Below are positions 51,885-60,422 of a stretch of DNA of 64,000 bases, in pieces. A program made the position numbers and the translations under genes. Numbering within the stretch: the first letter of the stretch is position 1; the number at the start of each line of letters is the position of its first letter. The notes beneath the pieces are model-generated. The model worked only from the letters and a program-made list of their open reading frames with translations. It was not told the DNA's origin and ran no database searches. This DNA is from Nocardioides salarius (GTDB taxonomy: Bacteria; Actinomycetota; Actinomycetes; Propionibacteriales; Nocardioidaceae): positions 372,001 through 436,000 of the forward strand of contig NZ_JAFBBZ010000001.1 of the NCBI RefSeq assembly GCF_016907435.1, written 5' to 3'.

Positions 51885-53393
51885 TCAGCGGGCCAGCAGC
51901 GGTTCACCGTCGGCGCTGGAGACCCGCAGGTGGTCGGTGCACGAGCCCGAGCCGACGAAGCAGGTGCGCAGCAGCCAGCCGCGGGCCTCGGAGAGCCGAC
52001 GGAACTCGTCGGCGCCCGCCACCTGGGAGCCGTCGCCGATGACGTAGGTGATCGCGCCGGTCGTGCTGAACGCCGCGTCGAGGGCGATCTCGTCGGATCG
52101 CACCCCGGCCGCTCGCCGGCGGCCGGTGGCGGTGTCGTGGACCCGCAGCGGGGCGTAGCGCCCGCCACCGACCCGGGTCAGGACGTAGCCACCCCCGAAC
52201 GAGAGCTGGGCTCCCACGCCGCGCCGGGTGCGTGGCGGGCCGAACGGCCCGTCGAAGGTGATCGAGCCCGGCGTGCCCTGGACCACCCTGGTCAACCCGT
52301 CGACGTCCAGCAGCGTGGCCGGCCCCGGTGACACGTCCTCCCGTCCCGCCGGGTCGTCGACGGGACGCCACTCGTGCGAGCCGGCTCCGTCGACGTAGTG
52401 CAGCGTCGGGCCCTCCAGCGCCACCGGCCCCACCCCGGCCGGCGGCGTCTCGTCGTCGGCCCCGAGCCCTACCAGCACGCGGCGGCCGAGCTCGGTGCCG
52501 TCGCTCGCGTCGACGACCACCAGCTCGTCGCTGCCGGCCTCGACCCAGGCCACCCATCCCCGCTCCCGCTCGCCGACGAGCGCGGCGCCGGGGGCGGAGC
52601 GCCCCAGCAGCAGCCGCGCACCCGACGCGTCGGCGCGCACCACCCGGCCCTCGCCGTCGCTGTAGACGGCCGCCTCGCGCACCGCGACCAGCCGGCGCAC
52701 ACCCGGCACGCCGAGCGCGCTGAAGCCGACCACGAGCTCGCCGGCGGCGTACCACGGGATCGGCACCGAGTGCTCGAGCTGGCGCACCCGCGCCGGGCCG
52801 ACGACCTCCTCGACCTGCTCGGCCTCCGGCGGCTCCTCGGACCGCAGGCCGCGCCAGGTGGCCAGGCCCACCAGCAGCGCCAGCACCAGCGCCAGGACGA
52901 GCGGCCCCCGACGCGCCCGCCGGGGCGCCCGCGCCGCGACCTCGGCGGCCGAGCGGCCCACCACGGGCACGTCCGCGGCCAGCTCGCGCGCCTGCTGCTC
53001 CAGCCCGGGCGTCGCGGGGTCGCCCGGGCTGGGCCAGCAGCCCGACAGCGCCGCCACGTCCTGGTCGGGCAGCCCGGCGAGCGCGGAGAGCACGAGGCAG
53101 GCGCGACGACCGGGCTCGAGACGGTCGAGGCCCGGGGCCGCGGTGGCGGGCTCCTCGTGCCACCACCGCGTGCGGTCGCGCGCCCGCTCCTCGAGCAGCA
53201 GCCGCCACACCTCGGCGTCGGGGCCGGAGCCCTGCCGCACCTCGGCCCACGCGCGTCCGGCGCGCGCCAGCGCCCGGTCGGTCAGGGTGGCGGCGTGGCC
53301 CGGCGGGCTGCCCAGCACCGCCACCGCCTGCACCAGCCCGGGGCGCCTCGCGGCGACGTACGACGCGAAGTCCTGCTCGTCGGCCGCACGCAC
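51885..53393 (-). CDS. Membrane protein with sigma-factor-like N-terminus and outer beta-propeller-like domain
   Basis: In this 502-residue protein the first 110 residues ([44 protein letters not shown], then [30 protein letters not shown]) resemble SigE-type ECF sigma-factor regions 2 and 4, but the conserved DNA-contacting block looks weak. A basic stretch and one membrane helix (about 166-184, [17 protein letters not shown]) follow. Then comes an outer beta-rich domain of about 310 residues with repeated strand patterns, possibly a propeller. I do not recognise a named family. It is an unusual layout: a sigma-like domain tethered to a sensor. Confidence 0.75.
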   Translation of the reverse strand: MRAADEQDFASYVAARRPGLVQAVAVLGSPPGHAATLTDRALARAGRAWAEVRQGSGPDAEVWRLLLEERARDRTRWWHEEPATAAPGLDRLEPGRRACLVLSALAGLPDQDVAALSGCWPSPGDPATPGLEQQARELAADVPVVGRSAAEVAARAPRRARRGPLVLALVLALLVGLATWRGLRSEEPPEAEQVEEVVGPARVRQLEHSVPIPWYAAGELVVGFSALGVPGVRRLVAVREAAVYSDGEGRVVRADASGARLLLGRSAPGAALVGERERGWVAWVEAGSDELVVVDASDGTELGRRVLVGLGADDETPPAGVGPVALEGPTLHYVDGAGSHEWRPVDDPAGREDVSPGPATLLDVDGLTRVVQGTPGSITFDGPFGPPRTRRGVGAQLSFGGGYVLTRVGGGRYAPLRVHDTATGRRRAAGVRSDEIALDAAFSTTGAITYVIGDGSQVAGADEFRRLSEARGWLLRTCFVGSGSCTDHLRVSSADGEPLLAR

Positions 53394-53408
53394 GGGGTGA
53401 GGGGTGGG

Positions 53409-53666
53409 TCAGGGATGCAGCGACATGGGCCCGTAGACCCGCCGCTCGAGCTCGAAGAGGACCACGGCGTCGACGCCGTCGTCGGCCAGGTCGGCGAACG
53501 CCTCGCCCACCCACGACTCCGCGTCGGCCTGGCTGGAGAAGCGCTGGCCGGCCAGCTCGCCCTCGACGCTGACCTCGTTGCCCTCGGCGTCCTCGAGGCG
53601 CCACCACCAGGGGCGCTCGGCGGGCGTGGGCGGACGGAAGGTCGGGGGCTGCTCGGGCAGGTTCAT
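53409..53666 (-). CDS. Small conserved protein downstream of gcvT
   Basis: This 85-residue soluble acidic protein contains WWWRLEDAEGNEVSVEGELAGQRFSSQADAESWVGEAFADLADDGVDAVVLFE (in two blocks), a fold with alternating strands and helices often found in small actinobacterial proteins of unknown function. The ATG at 53666 shares a base with the gcvT stop (TGATG), so it is co-translated. No function can be given. Confidence 0.82.
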   Translation of the reverse strand: MNLPEQPPTFRPPTPAERPWWWRLEDAEGNEVSVEGELAGQRFSSQADAESWVGEAFADLADDGVDAVVLFELERRVYGPMSLHP

Positions 53667-54769
53667 CAGGACTCCTTGACCGACGGGTCGACGAACGGGG
53701 GCTTGGTGAGCTGGAAGATCTCGCGACGGCCGCGGATGTCGACGCCGACCTCGGCGTCGGGGGCCACGCTGGCGGCCACCAGCGCCAGGCCCGCGCCCTT
53801 GCGCAGGGTGGGGCTGAAGGTGCCCGAGGTGACCTCGCCGACCAGCACGTCGGCGGTGAGCGAGACGCTCATGCCGGGGCGCGGGATGCCGCGCCCGGTC
53901 GCGACGATGCCGCGCAGCACCCGCGCCGGCTTCTCGGCCCGCTCGCGCACCAGCACGGAGCGGCCCCAGAAGGCCGGCTTGTCCCAGCCGACCGCCCAGG
54001 CCATCCGGGCCTGCACGGGAGTCACGTCGAGCGAGATGTCCTGGCCGTGCAGCGGGTAGCCCATCTCGGTGCGCAGCGTGTCGCGGGCGCCCAGCCCGCA
54101 GGGCAGGATGCCGTGCTCGGCGCCCGCCTCGAGCAGGGCGTCCCACACCGCGCCCGCCGACTCGTTGGGCACCAGCAGCTCGTAGCCCCGCTCCCCGGTG
54201 TAGCCGGTGCGGCACACCACGACCGTCGCGCCGGCGTACGTCGCCTCGACGAAGCTCATGTAGTCGTGGTCGACCGGCAGCCCCAGCGCGGTCATCACCT
54301 CGTCGCTGCGCGGGCCCTGCACGGCGAGCACGGCCAGGTCGCGGTGCCGGTCGACGACCTCGACCCCGTCGGGCGCCGACCCGGCGAGGCGGCGCACCAC
54401 CTCGGCGGTGTTGGCGGCGTTGGGCACCAGCAGCACCCGCTCGTCGGAGTAGCGGTAGACGATCAGGTCGTCGACCACGCCGCCGGTCTCGTCGTCGCAG
54501 CACAGCGTGTACTGCGCCTGCCCGGGGCCGATCCGGTCGAGGTCGTTGGTCAGGCAGGCGTTGACGTACGCCGCCGCCCCGGGCCCGGTGACCTCGGCCT
54601 TGCCGAGGTGGCTGACGTCGAAGACGCCCACGCCCTCGCGGACCGCGGTGTGCTCGGCCACCACGCCGGTGGGGTACTCCAGCGGCATCTCCCACCCGCC
54701 GAACGGGGCCGTCTTGGCCCCCAGCGCCCGGTGGCGGTCGTGCAGCGGCGAGGTCAGCAGGTCGGCCAT
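53666..54769 (-). CDS. gcvT: Aminomethyltransferase (glycine cleavage T protein)
   Basis: This 367-residue enzyme moves the methylene group from the lipoyl arm of H protein to tetrahydrofolate. FGGWEMPLEYPTGVVAEHTAVREGVGVFDVSHLGK is the folate-binding start (given in outline), with the YTGERGYELLVPNE block in the middle and the C-terminal IRGRREIFQLTKPPFVDPS. The ATG has TAGGTT six bases upstream. No gcvP or gcvH is nearby. It is divergent from pepA with an 88-base gap. Confidence 0.95.
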   Translation of the reverse strand: MADLLTSPLHDRHRALGAKTAPFGGWEMPLEYPTGVVAEHTAVREGVGVFDVSHLGKAEVTGPGAAAYVNACLTNDLDRIGPGQAQYTLCCDDETGGVVDDLIVYRYSDERVLLVPNAANTAEVVRRLAGSAPDGVEVVDRHRDLAVLAVQGPRSDEVMTALGLPVDHDYMSFVEATYAGATVVVCRTGYTGERGYELLVPNESAGAVWDALLEAGAEHGILPCGLGARDTLRTEMGYPLHGQDISLDVTPVQARMAWAVGWDKPAFWGRSVLVRERAEKPARVLRGIVATGRGIPRPGMSVSLTADVLVGEVTSGTFSPTLRKGAGLALVAASVAPDAEVGVDIRGRREIFQLTKPPFVDPSVKES

Positions 54770-54775
54770 GGCGCG

Positions 54776-54781
54776 AACCTA
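54776..54781 (-). promoter_or_regulatory. -10 box of gcvT (leaderless)
   Basis: TAGGTT on the minus strand, six bases before the ATG at 54769. Confidence 0.5.
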
Positions 54782-54845
54782 CCCCAGCGACATCCGCGCG
54801 GGCGGGGGTGACGCGGGTCGCGTCACGGGGTGGTCGCGCCATGGT

Positions 54846-54851
54846 TAGTGT
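54846..54851 (+). promoter_or_regulatory. -10 box of pepA (leaderless)
   Basis: TAGTGT on the plus strand, six bases before the GTG at 54858. Confidence 0.5.
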
Positions 54852-54857
54852 GGCGCG

Positions 54858-56390
54858 GTGACCTCGTTTACCTTGCGCAGTGCCAGCCCCGCCAAGACCA
54901 AGGCCGACGCCGTCGTCGTCGGTGTCGTGCAGAGCAGCCCCACGGGCCGCCGCTCGGCCAAGGAGACCGGCCCCCGCCTCGACCTCGCGCCCGGCGCGGA
55001 GGACGTCGCCAAGGCCTACGGACGCAAGCTGCGCCCGCTGCTGGCCAGCCTCGACGTCAAGGGCGCCGTCGGCGAGGTCACCCGCATCCCCACCTCGGGC
55101 GCCATCGGCGCCCCCCTGCTGGTCCTCGTCGGGCTCGGCAGCGACCCCCAGCCCGCCGACCTGCGCCGCGCCGCCGGCGCCGCGGCCCGCGCGGTGACCA
55201 ACGCCGCCCACGTCGCGGTGGCGCTGCCGGCCGAGGCGCCCGAGCAGGTGCGCGCGGTGGCCGAGGGCTGGGCGCTGGGCGCCTACACGTTCACGACGTA
55301 CAAGCAGGACACCACGCGCGACGACACGACCGCGGGCGAGGTGGTGCTGCTCAGCGGCGCCGCCCGCAAGAAGGAGGTCGTCACCGCGCTCGAGGAGGCC
55401 CAGGTCGTCACCCGCGCCGTCGCGGCCACCCGCGACTGGGTCAACACTCCCCCGGGCGACCTGCGCCCGCCGCACTTCGCCGAGTCGGCCCAGGCCCGCG
55501 CCAAGGAGCTCGGCAAGGGCCGCGGCGCCCCCAGGCTCACCCTGCGCGTGCTCGACGAGGCGGAGCTCGCCGAGCTCGGCTGCGGCGGCATCCTCGGTGT
55601 CGGCGCCGGCTCCTCCGCACCGCCGCGGCTGGTCGAGATCACCTACGCGCCCAAGGGCGCCACGACCCACCTGGCACTGGTCGGCAAGGGCATCACCTTC
55701 GACTCCGGCGGGCTGAGCATCAAGCCCGCCCAGGGCATGCACGAGATGAAGTCCGACATGGCCGGCGCCGCCGCGGTCATCCAGGCCACCTTCGCCATCG
55801 CCGAGCTCGGCCTGCCGGTCAAGGTCTCCTGCTTCGCGCCGATGGCCGAGAACATGGTCTCCGGCAACGCCACCCGGCCCGGCGACATCCTCACGATGTA
55901 CGGCGGCAAGACCGTCGAGGTTCTCAACACCGACGCGGAGGGCCGCCTCGTGCTCGGCGACGCGCTGGTGCGCGCCACCGAGACCGACCCCGACCTGATC
56001 GTCGACGTCGCCACCCTGACCGGCGCCATGGTCGTCGCCCTCGGCAACAAGATGGCCGGCGTCATGGGTTCCGAGGACGTCGTGGCCAAGGTCGTCGACG
56101 CGGGCGCCAGCGCCGGCGAGCCGATCTGGGCGATGCCGATCCCCGAGGAGATGAAGCAGCGCGTCACCTCCAGCAAGATCGCCGACCTCGCCCAGCACGA
56201 CTGGGTGCGCTGGGGCGGCGGGCTCTTCGCCGGCGCGTTCCTGCGCGAGTTCACCGACGGGCGCCCCTGGGCGCACCTCGACATCGCGGGGCCGTCGTAC
56301 AACGCCGGCGGCCCCGACGGGCACCTGACCAACGGCGGCACCGGCTTCGCCGTCGCGACGCTCGTCGACCTGGCCCGCGGCCTGGCCTGA
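54858..56390 (+). CDS. pepA: Leucyl aminopeptidase (M17)
   Basis: This 510-residue cytosolic aminopeptidase has a macro-like N-terminal domain (about 1-180) and the M17 catalytic domain with LVGKGITFDSGGLSIKP (metal-binding Lys and Asp), MKSDMAGAAAV and NTDAEGRLVLGDAL (Asp, Glu and the catalytic Arg, about 356-364). The length fits the hexameric family. The GTG start is supported by its promoter and by the conserved N-terminus. In mycobacteria pepA also lies beside gcvT and close to the lpd/sucB region, so this neighbourhood is conserved. Confidence 0.96.
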   Translation: MTSFTLRSASPAKTKADAVVVGVVQSSPTGRRSAKETGPRLDLAPGAEDVAKAYGRKLRPLLASLDVKGAVGEVTRIPTSGAIGAPLLVLVGLGSDPQPADLRRAAGAAARAVTNAAHVAVALPAEAPEQVRAVAEGWALGAYTFTTYKQDTTRDDTTAGEVVLLSGAARKKEVVTALEEAQVVTRAVAATRDWVNTPPGDLRPPHFAESAQARAKELGKGRGAPRLTLRVLDEAELAELGCGGILGVGAGSSAPPRLVEITYAPKGATTHLALVGKGITFDSGGLSIKPAQGMHEMKSDMAGAAAVIQATFAIAELGLPVKVSCFAPMAENMVSGNATRPGDILTMYGGKTVEVLNTDAEGRLVLGDALVRATETDPDLIVDVATLTGAMVVALGNKMAGVMGSEDVVAKVVDAGASAGEPIWAMPIPEEMKQRVTSSKIADLAQHDWVRWGGGLFAGAFLREFTDGRPWAHLDIAGPSYNAGGPDGHLTNGGTGFAVATLVDLARGLA

Positions 56391-56408
56391 GCGCTCCTGC
56401 TGGGGCCG

Positions 56409-56440
56409 GGGCCGGCGGGACCTACGGGTCCTGCCGGCCC
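56409..56440. terminator. Bidirectional hairpin with UACG loop after pepA
   Basis: A 14-bp stem (56409-56422 with 56427-56440) with one G-T pair and loop TACG, a UNCG-type stable tetraloop on the plus strand. It lies 19 bases after the pepA stop and overlaps the end of the convergent gene. Confidence 0.65.
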
Positions 56441-56796
56441 TGCTTCTTCATCCGGCTGTTGTAGTCGCGCATCCGCTGCGGGATGCCCACCAGCCCGGCG
56501 TCGTACGACGGCACCTGGAAGCGGTTGCAGAAGTCGTGCGCCCAGTCGATCGACGGCACCCGGCGCCGGGTCCACTCGCCGTCGTGGGCCACCAGCAGCA
56601 GCGTCACGTCGCTGACCGCCGTGCGGGGCTCGACGAAACCCTCGACCCCGCGCCGCTCGGAGACCCAGGAGCTGAGGTGCTCGCGGTCGACGGCGTCGGA
56701 GGCGCGCACCCTCGTCGAGCCGGTGCGCGCGGCGTCACGCGCCGGCTTGCGCATGCGCGGCTTCGAGCCCCGGCGGAAGCGGTCCATGAGTCCCAT
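56422..56796 (-). CDS. Conserved actinobacterial protein of unknown function
   Basis: This 124-residue protein has a basic N-terminus (MDRFRRGSKPRMRKPARDAARTG), followed by a mixed alpha/beta domain (VDREHLSSWVSERRGVEGFVEPRTAVSDVTLLLVAHDGEWTRRRV, outline) and RMRDYNSRMKKQGRQDP at the end. I chose the ATG at 56796 because translation further upstream has no conserved character. Such proteins are sometimes labelled oxidoreductase in databases, but I see no cofactor motif. It lies between pepA and lpd as in related genomes. Confidence 0.78.
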   Translation of the reverse strand: MGLMDRFRRGSKPRMRKPARDAARTGSTRVRASDAVDREHLSSWVSERRGVEGFVEPRTAVSDVTLLLVAHDGEWTRRRVPSIDWAHDFCNRFQVPSYDAGLVGIPQRMRDYNSRMKKQGRQDP

Positions 56797-56908
56797 GGGG
56801 TCCAGTCTGCCAAGAGACCCGAGCCGATGACCCGAAGGGCGGTGTGGACACGCTCGCCGGAAGTGCAAGGATGAACCGCAGATCGTGATCACCCACGGAA
56901 GGACGACG

Positions 56909-58288
56909 GTGGCCGACACCGACTTCGACGTACTCATCCTCGGCGCTGGCTCGGGGGGTTATGCGTGCGCGTTGCGCGCCGCCCAGCTAGGGCTCAAGGT
57001 CGCACTGGTGGAGAAGGGCGACCTCGGCGGCACCTGCCTGCACGTGGGCTGCATCCCCACCAAGGCGCTGCTGCACGCCGCGGAGATCGCCGACTCGGCG
57101 CGCGACTCGGAGCAGTTCGGGGTGCGCGCCACCCTCGAGGGCATCGACATGGCCGGCGTGAACTCCTACAAGGACGGCGTCGTCTCCCGTCTCTTCAAGG
57201 GCCTGACCGGGCTGGTCAAGGGCCGCGGGGTCACCGTCGTCGCCGGCGAGGGCCGCCTGACCGGGCCCCGCGAGGTCACCGTCGACGGCACCGCCTACAC
57301 CGGGCGCCACGTCGTGCTCGCCACCGGCTCCTACGCCCGCTCGCTGCCCGGCCTCGAGGTCGACGGCGAGCGCGTGATCACCTCCGAGCACGCGCTGCGC
57401 CTCGAGCGGGTGCCGTCGTCGGTCGTGGTGCTGGGCGGCGGCGTCATCGGCTGCGAGTTCGCGAGCGTGTGGCGCTCCTTCGGCGCCGAGGTCACCATCG
57501 TCGAGGCGCTGCCCCGCCTGGTGGCCGCCGAGGACGAGGCCAGCTCGAAGGTGCTCGAGCGCACCTTCAAGAAGCGTGGCATCAAGGCCCGCACCGGCAC
57601 CCCCTTCCAGAGCGTCGAGACCACCGACGACGGCGTCGCGGTCACCCTCGAGGGCGGCGACGTGGTCGAGGCCGAGCTGCTGCTGGTCGCGGTCGGGCGC
57701 GGCCCGGTCACCGACGGCCTCGGCTACGACGAGCAGGGCGTCGAGATGGAGCGCGGCTTCGTGCGCACCGACGAGCGCTGCCGCACCAACCTCGAGGGCG
57801 TCTACGCCGTCGGCGACATCGTGCCCGGCCTCCAGCTGGCCCACCGCGGCTTCCAGCAGGGCATCTTCGTGGCCGAGGAGATCGCCGGCCTCGAGCCGAC
57901 GCCGATCGACGAGACCGGCATCCCCCGCGTCACCTACTCCCACCCCGAGGTCGCCTCGGTCGGCCTCGACGAGGCGACCGCGCGTGCGACGTACGGCGAC
58001 GACCAGGTCGAGACGCTGACCTACGACCTCGGCGGCAACGGCAAGAGCCAGATCCTCAGGACCCAGGGCTTCGTCAAGCTCGTGCGCCGCACCGACGGCC
58101 CCGTCGTGGGCGTCCACATGGTCGGCGACCGGGTCGGCGAGCTGATCGGCGAGGCCCAGCTGATCTACGGGTGGGAGGCGCACGCCGAGGACGTCGCCCC
58201 GCTGGTGCACGCCCACCCCACCCAGAACGAGGCTCTCGGCGAGGCCCACCTCGCCCTGGCCGGCAAGGCGCTGCACGCGCACTCGTGA
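56909..58288 (+). CDS. lpdA: Dihydrolipoyl dehydrogenase (E3)
   Basis: This 459-residue flavoprotein reoxidises the lipoyl groups of 2-oxo acid dehydrogenases. ILGAGSGGYACALRAAQLG binds FAD, GGTCLHVGCIPTKALLH holds the redox-active Cys pair (C-x4-C), VVLGGGVIGCEFASVWRSFGAEVT binds NAD, and HAHPTQNEALGEAHLAL gives the catalytic His-Glu at the C-terminus. I chose the GTG at 56909 because GGAAGGA (56897-56903) sits six bases before it; a GTG at 56885 is in frame but lacks a site. It lies just upstream of the E2 gene. Confidence 0.95.
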   Translation: MADTDFDVLILGAGSGGYACALRAAQLGLKVALVEKGDLGGTCLHVGCIPTKALLHAAEIADSARDSEQFGVRATLEGIDMAGVNSYKDGVVSRLFKGLTGLVKGRGVTVVAGEGRLTGPREVTVDGTAYTGRHVVLATGSYARSLPGLEVDGERVITSEHALRLERVPSSVVVLGGGVIGCEFASVWRSFGAEVTIVEALPRLVAAEDEASSKVLERTFKKRGIKARTGTPFQSVETTDDGVAVTLEGGDVVEAELLLVAVGRGPVTDGLGYDEQGVEMERGFVRTDERCRTNLEGVYAVGDIVPGLQLAHRGFQQGIFVAEEIAGLEPTPIDETGIPRVTYSHPEVASVGLDEATARATYGDDQVETLTYDLGGNGKSQILRTQGFVKLVRRTDGPVVGVHMVGDRVGELIGEAQLIYGWEAHAEDVAPLVHAHPTQNEALGEAHLALAGKALHAHS

Positions 58289-58289
58289 C

Positions 58290-58309
58290 GGGCTCCTAAC
58301 CTGGAGCCC
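58290..58309 (+). terminator. Short hairpin between lpdA and sucB
   Basis: GGGCTCC and GGAGCCC with loop TAACCT directly after the lpdA stop. It may be a weak terminator or attenuator. The loop itself matches a TANNNT -10 box, so it could also be the sucB promoter. Confidence 0.4.
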
Positions 58310-58381
58310 CCACACATCGCCACATCCGTCACACCCGCACCACCGAGCACCCCATCGAAGACCGCGAGCGAAGGAACTGCA

Positions 58382-60238
58382 TTGGCCACCGAAGTCAACC
58401 TCCCGGAACTGGGTGAGTCCGTCACCGAGGGCACCGTCACACGCTGGCTGAAGCAGGTCGGCGACACCGTCGCGGTCGACGAGCCGCTGCTGGAGATCTC
58501 CACCGACAAGGTCGACACCGAGATCCCCAGCCCCGTCGCCGGCACGCTGCTCGAGGTCAAGGTCGAGGAGGACGACACCGTCGAGGTGGGCGCGCTCCTG
58601 GCCGTGATCGGTGACGAGGGCGAGTCCAGCGGCGACTCCGACGACACCGCCACCCCGGAGGCGCAGCCCGCCGACGAGGACGAGGCCGAGAAGAAGGCCG
58701 AGCAGGAGGAGGAGGTCGCCGAGGAGACCGGCGACCTGCCCCCCGGCGACGAGACCCCCGAGTCGGCCAAGTCCGGCTCTGACGACAAGCCGCTCGAGGA
58801 GACCGAGAAGCCGGCCGCCGCGACCAAGAAGTCCGGCGGCAGCGGCACCACCGTGACCCTGCCCGAGCTGGGCGAGTCGGTCACCGAGGGCACCGTGACC
58901 CGCTGGCTCAAGCAGGTCGGCGACGAGGTCGCCGTCGACGAGCCGCTGCTGGAGATCTCGACCGACAAGGTCGACACCGAGATCCCCTCCCCCGTGGCCG
59001 GCACCCTCCTCGAGGTGAAGGTCTCCGAGGACGAGACCGTCGAGATCGGCGCCGAGCTGGCCGTCATCGGCGACGGCTCCGCCGGCGACGCCGAGCCGGA
59101 GCCCGAGCCCGAGCCCGAGCCGGAGCCCGAGCCCGCCAAGGAGGAGCCGAAGCAGGAGGCCGCTCCCGCCCAGGAGAAGGCTCCCGAGCCGACCAAGGAG
59201 CAGGAGAAGCCCGCTGCCCGCGCCTCCGAGCCGGCCCCCGAGCAGCCTGCCCGCGAGAGCGGTTCGTCGGGTGGTCAGTCCTCGAGCGGCCAGGGCGACG
59301 GTCCCGGCTACGTGACCCCGCTGGTGCGCAAGCTCGCCGGCCAGCACGGCGTCGACCTCAACACCGTCACCGGCACCGGTGTCGGCGGGCGCATCCGCAA
59401 GCAGGACGTGCTCGAGGCCGCCAAGGCGAAGGAGGAGCCGGCCGCGCCGGCCGCCTCCTCGGCCCCGTCGCCGTCGGCCCCCGCGGCGAGCTCGGGCGGC
59501 GCCCCGGCGCCGACCAGCCCCTCGCCGCTGCGCGGCAAGACCGAGAAGCTCTCGCGGCTGCGCAAGATCATCGCCGCGCGGATGGTCGAGTCGCTGCAGG
59601 TCTCGGCCCAGCTCACCCAGGTCGTCGAGGTCGACGTCACCAACATCGCCCGCCTGCGCGAGGCCAACAAGGCCGACTTCCAGGCCCGCGAGGGCGTCAA
59701 GCTCTCCTACCTGCCGTTCTTCGCCAAGGCGGCGGTCGACGCGCTCAAGCAGCACCCCTCGCTGAACGCGACGATCGACACCGAGGCCGGCGAGGTGACC
59801 TACTACGACCGCGAGAACCTCGCGTTCGCGGTGGACACCGAGAAGGGCCTGATCACCCCGGTGGTCAAGGACGCCGGCGACCTGTCGATCTCGGGCCTGG
59901 CCCGCAAGATCGCCGACGTGGCCGAGCGCACCCGCACCAACAAGATCGGCCCCGACGAGCTGTCGGGCGGCACCTTCACGATCACCAACCTCGGCAGCGT
60001 GGGTGCGCTCTTCGACACCCCCGTGATCAACCAGCCGCAGGTCGCGATCCTGGGCCCCGGTGCCGTGGTCAAGCGTCCGGTCGTCATCGACGACCCCAAC
60101 CTGGGCGAGACCATCGCGGTGCGCCACATGGTCTACCTGGCGCTGACCTACGACCACCGCCTGGTCGACGGCGCCGACGCGGGCCGCTTCCTGCAGGAGG
60201 TCAAGCAGCGCCTCGAGAGCGGCCAGTTCGAGGTCTGA
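58382..60238 (+). CDS. sucB: 2-oxoglutarate dehydrogenase E2 (dihydrolipoamide succinyltransferase)
   Basis: This 618-residue protein has two lipoyl domains with lipoyl lysines K43 and K196 (both in [12 protein letters not shown]). Acidic Pro/Glu linkers separate them, including an [10 protein letters not shown] run near 240. An E3-binding domain (about 310-346, [19 protein letters not shown]) and the catalytic domain with [12 protein letters not shown] (His at about 591) follow. The TTG start is backed by an AAGGA site. Actinobacterial SucB/DlaT can serve both pyruvate and 2-oxoglutarate complexes, so the specificity is uncertain. The two lipoyl segments are also highly similar in DNA. Confidence 0.93.
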   Translation: MATEVNLPELGESVTEGTVTRWLKQVGDTVAVDEPLLEISTDKVDTEIPSPVAGTLLEVKVEEDDTVEVGALLAVIGDEGESSGDSDDTATPEAQPADEDEAEKKAEQEEEVAEETGDLPPGDETPESAKSGSDDKPLEETEKPAAATKKSGGSGTTVTLPELGESVTEGTVTRWLKQVGDEVAVDEPLLEISTDKVDTEIPSPVAGTLLEVKVSEDETVEIGAELAVIGDGSAGDAEPEPEPEPEPEPEPAKEEPKQEAAPAQEKAPEPTKEQEKPAARASEPAPEQPARESGSSGGQSSSGQGDGPGYVTPLVRKLAGQHGVDLNTVTGTGVGGRIRKQDVLEAAKAKEEPAAPAASSAPSPSAPAASSGGAPAPTSPSPLRGKTEKLSRLRKIIAARMVESLQVSAQLTQVVEVDVTNIARLREANKADFQAREGVKLSYLPFFAKAAVDALKQHPSLNATIDTEAGEVTYYDRENLAFAVDTEKGLITPVVKDAGDLSISGLARKIADVAERTRTNKIGPDELSGGTFTITNLGSVGALFDTPVINQPQVAILGPGAVVKRPVVIDDPNLGETIAVRHMVYLALTYDHRLVDGADAGRFLQEVKQRLESGQFEV

Positions 60239-60271
60239 GCCCCGCTCGCGGCAGCGCCGCGCACGCACGAC

Positions 60272-60310
60272 CACCACGCCCCGCCCGGGCCTCCCGGGCG
60301 GGGCGTGGTG
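60272..60310 (+). terminator. Terminator of sucB
   Basis: A perfect 18-bp stem (60272-60289 with 60293-60310) with a 3-base loop, 34 bases after the sucB stop. The flanks add further partial pairing. Confidence 0.85.
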
Positions 60311-60406
60311 CGTGCGGCGCTCGGTCGGCACCTGGTGCTCGTCGCAGTGCTCGTCGCAGGGCGCCGCCACCCTGAAATGAAGAGGCGCCCGGGGGCCTCG
60401 AGGGCA

Positions 60407-60412
60407 TAGCGT
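60407..60412 (+). promoter_or_regulatory. -10 box of fused ABC exporter gene
   Basis: TAGCGT on the plus strand, ten bases before the GTG at 60423, so the leader is only a few bases. An ATG two codons later is an alternative start. Confidence 0.4.
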
Positions 60413-60422
60413 CGGGGGCACC

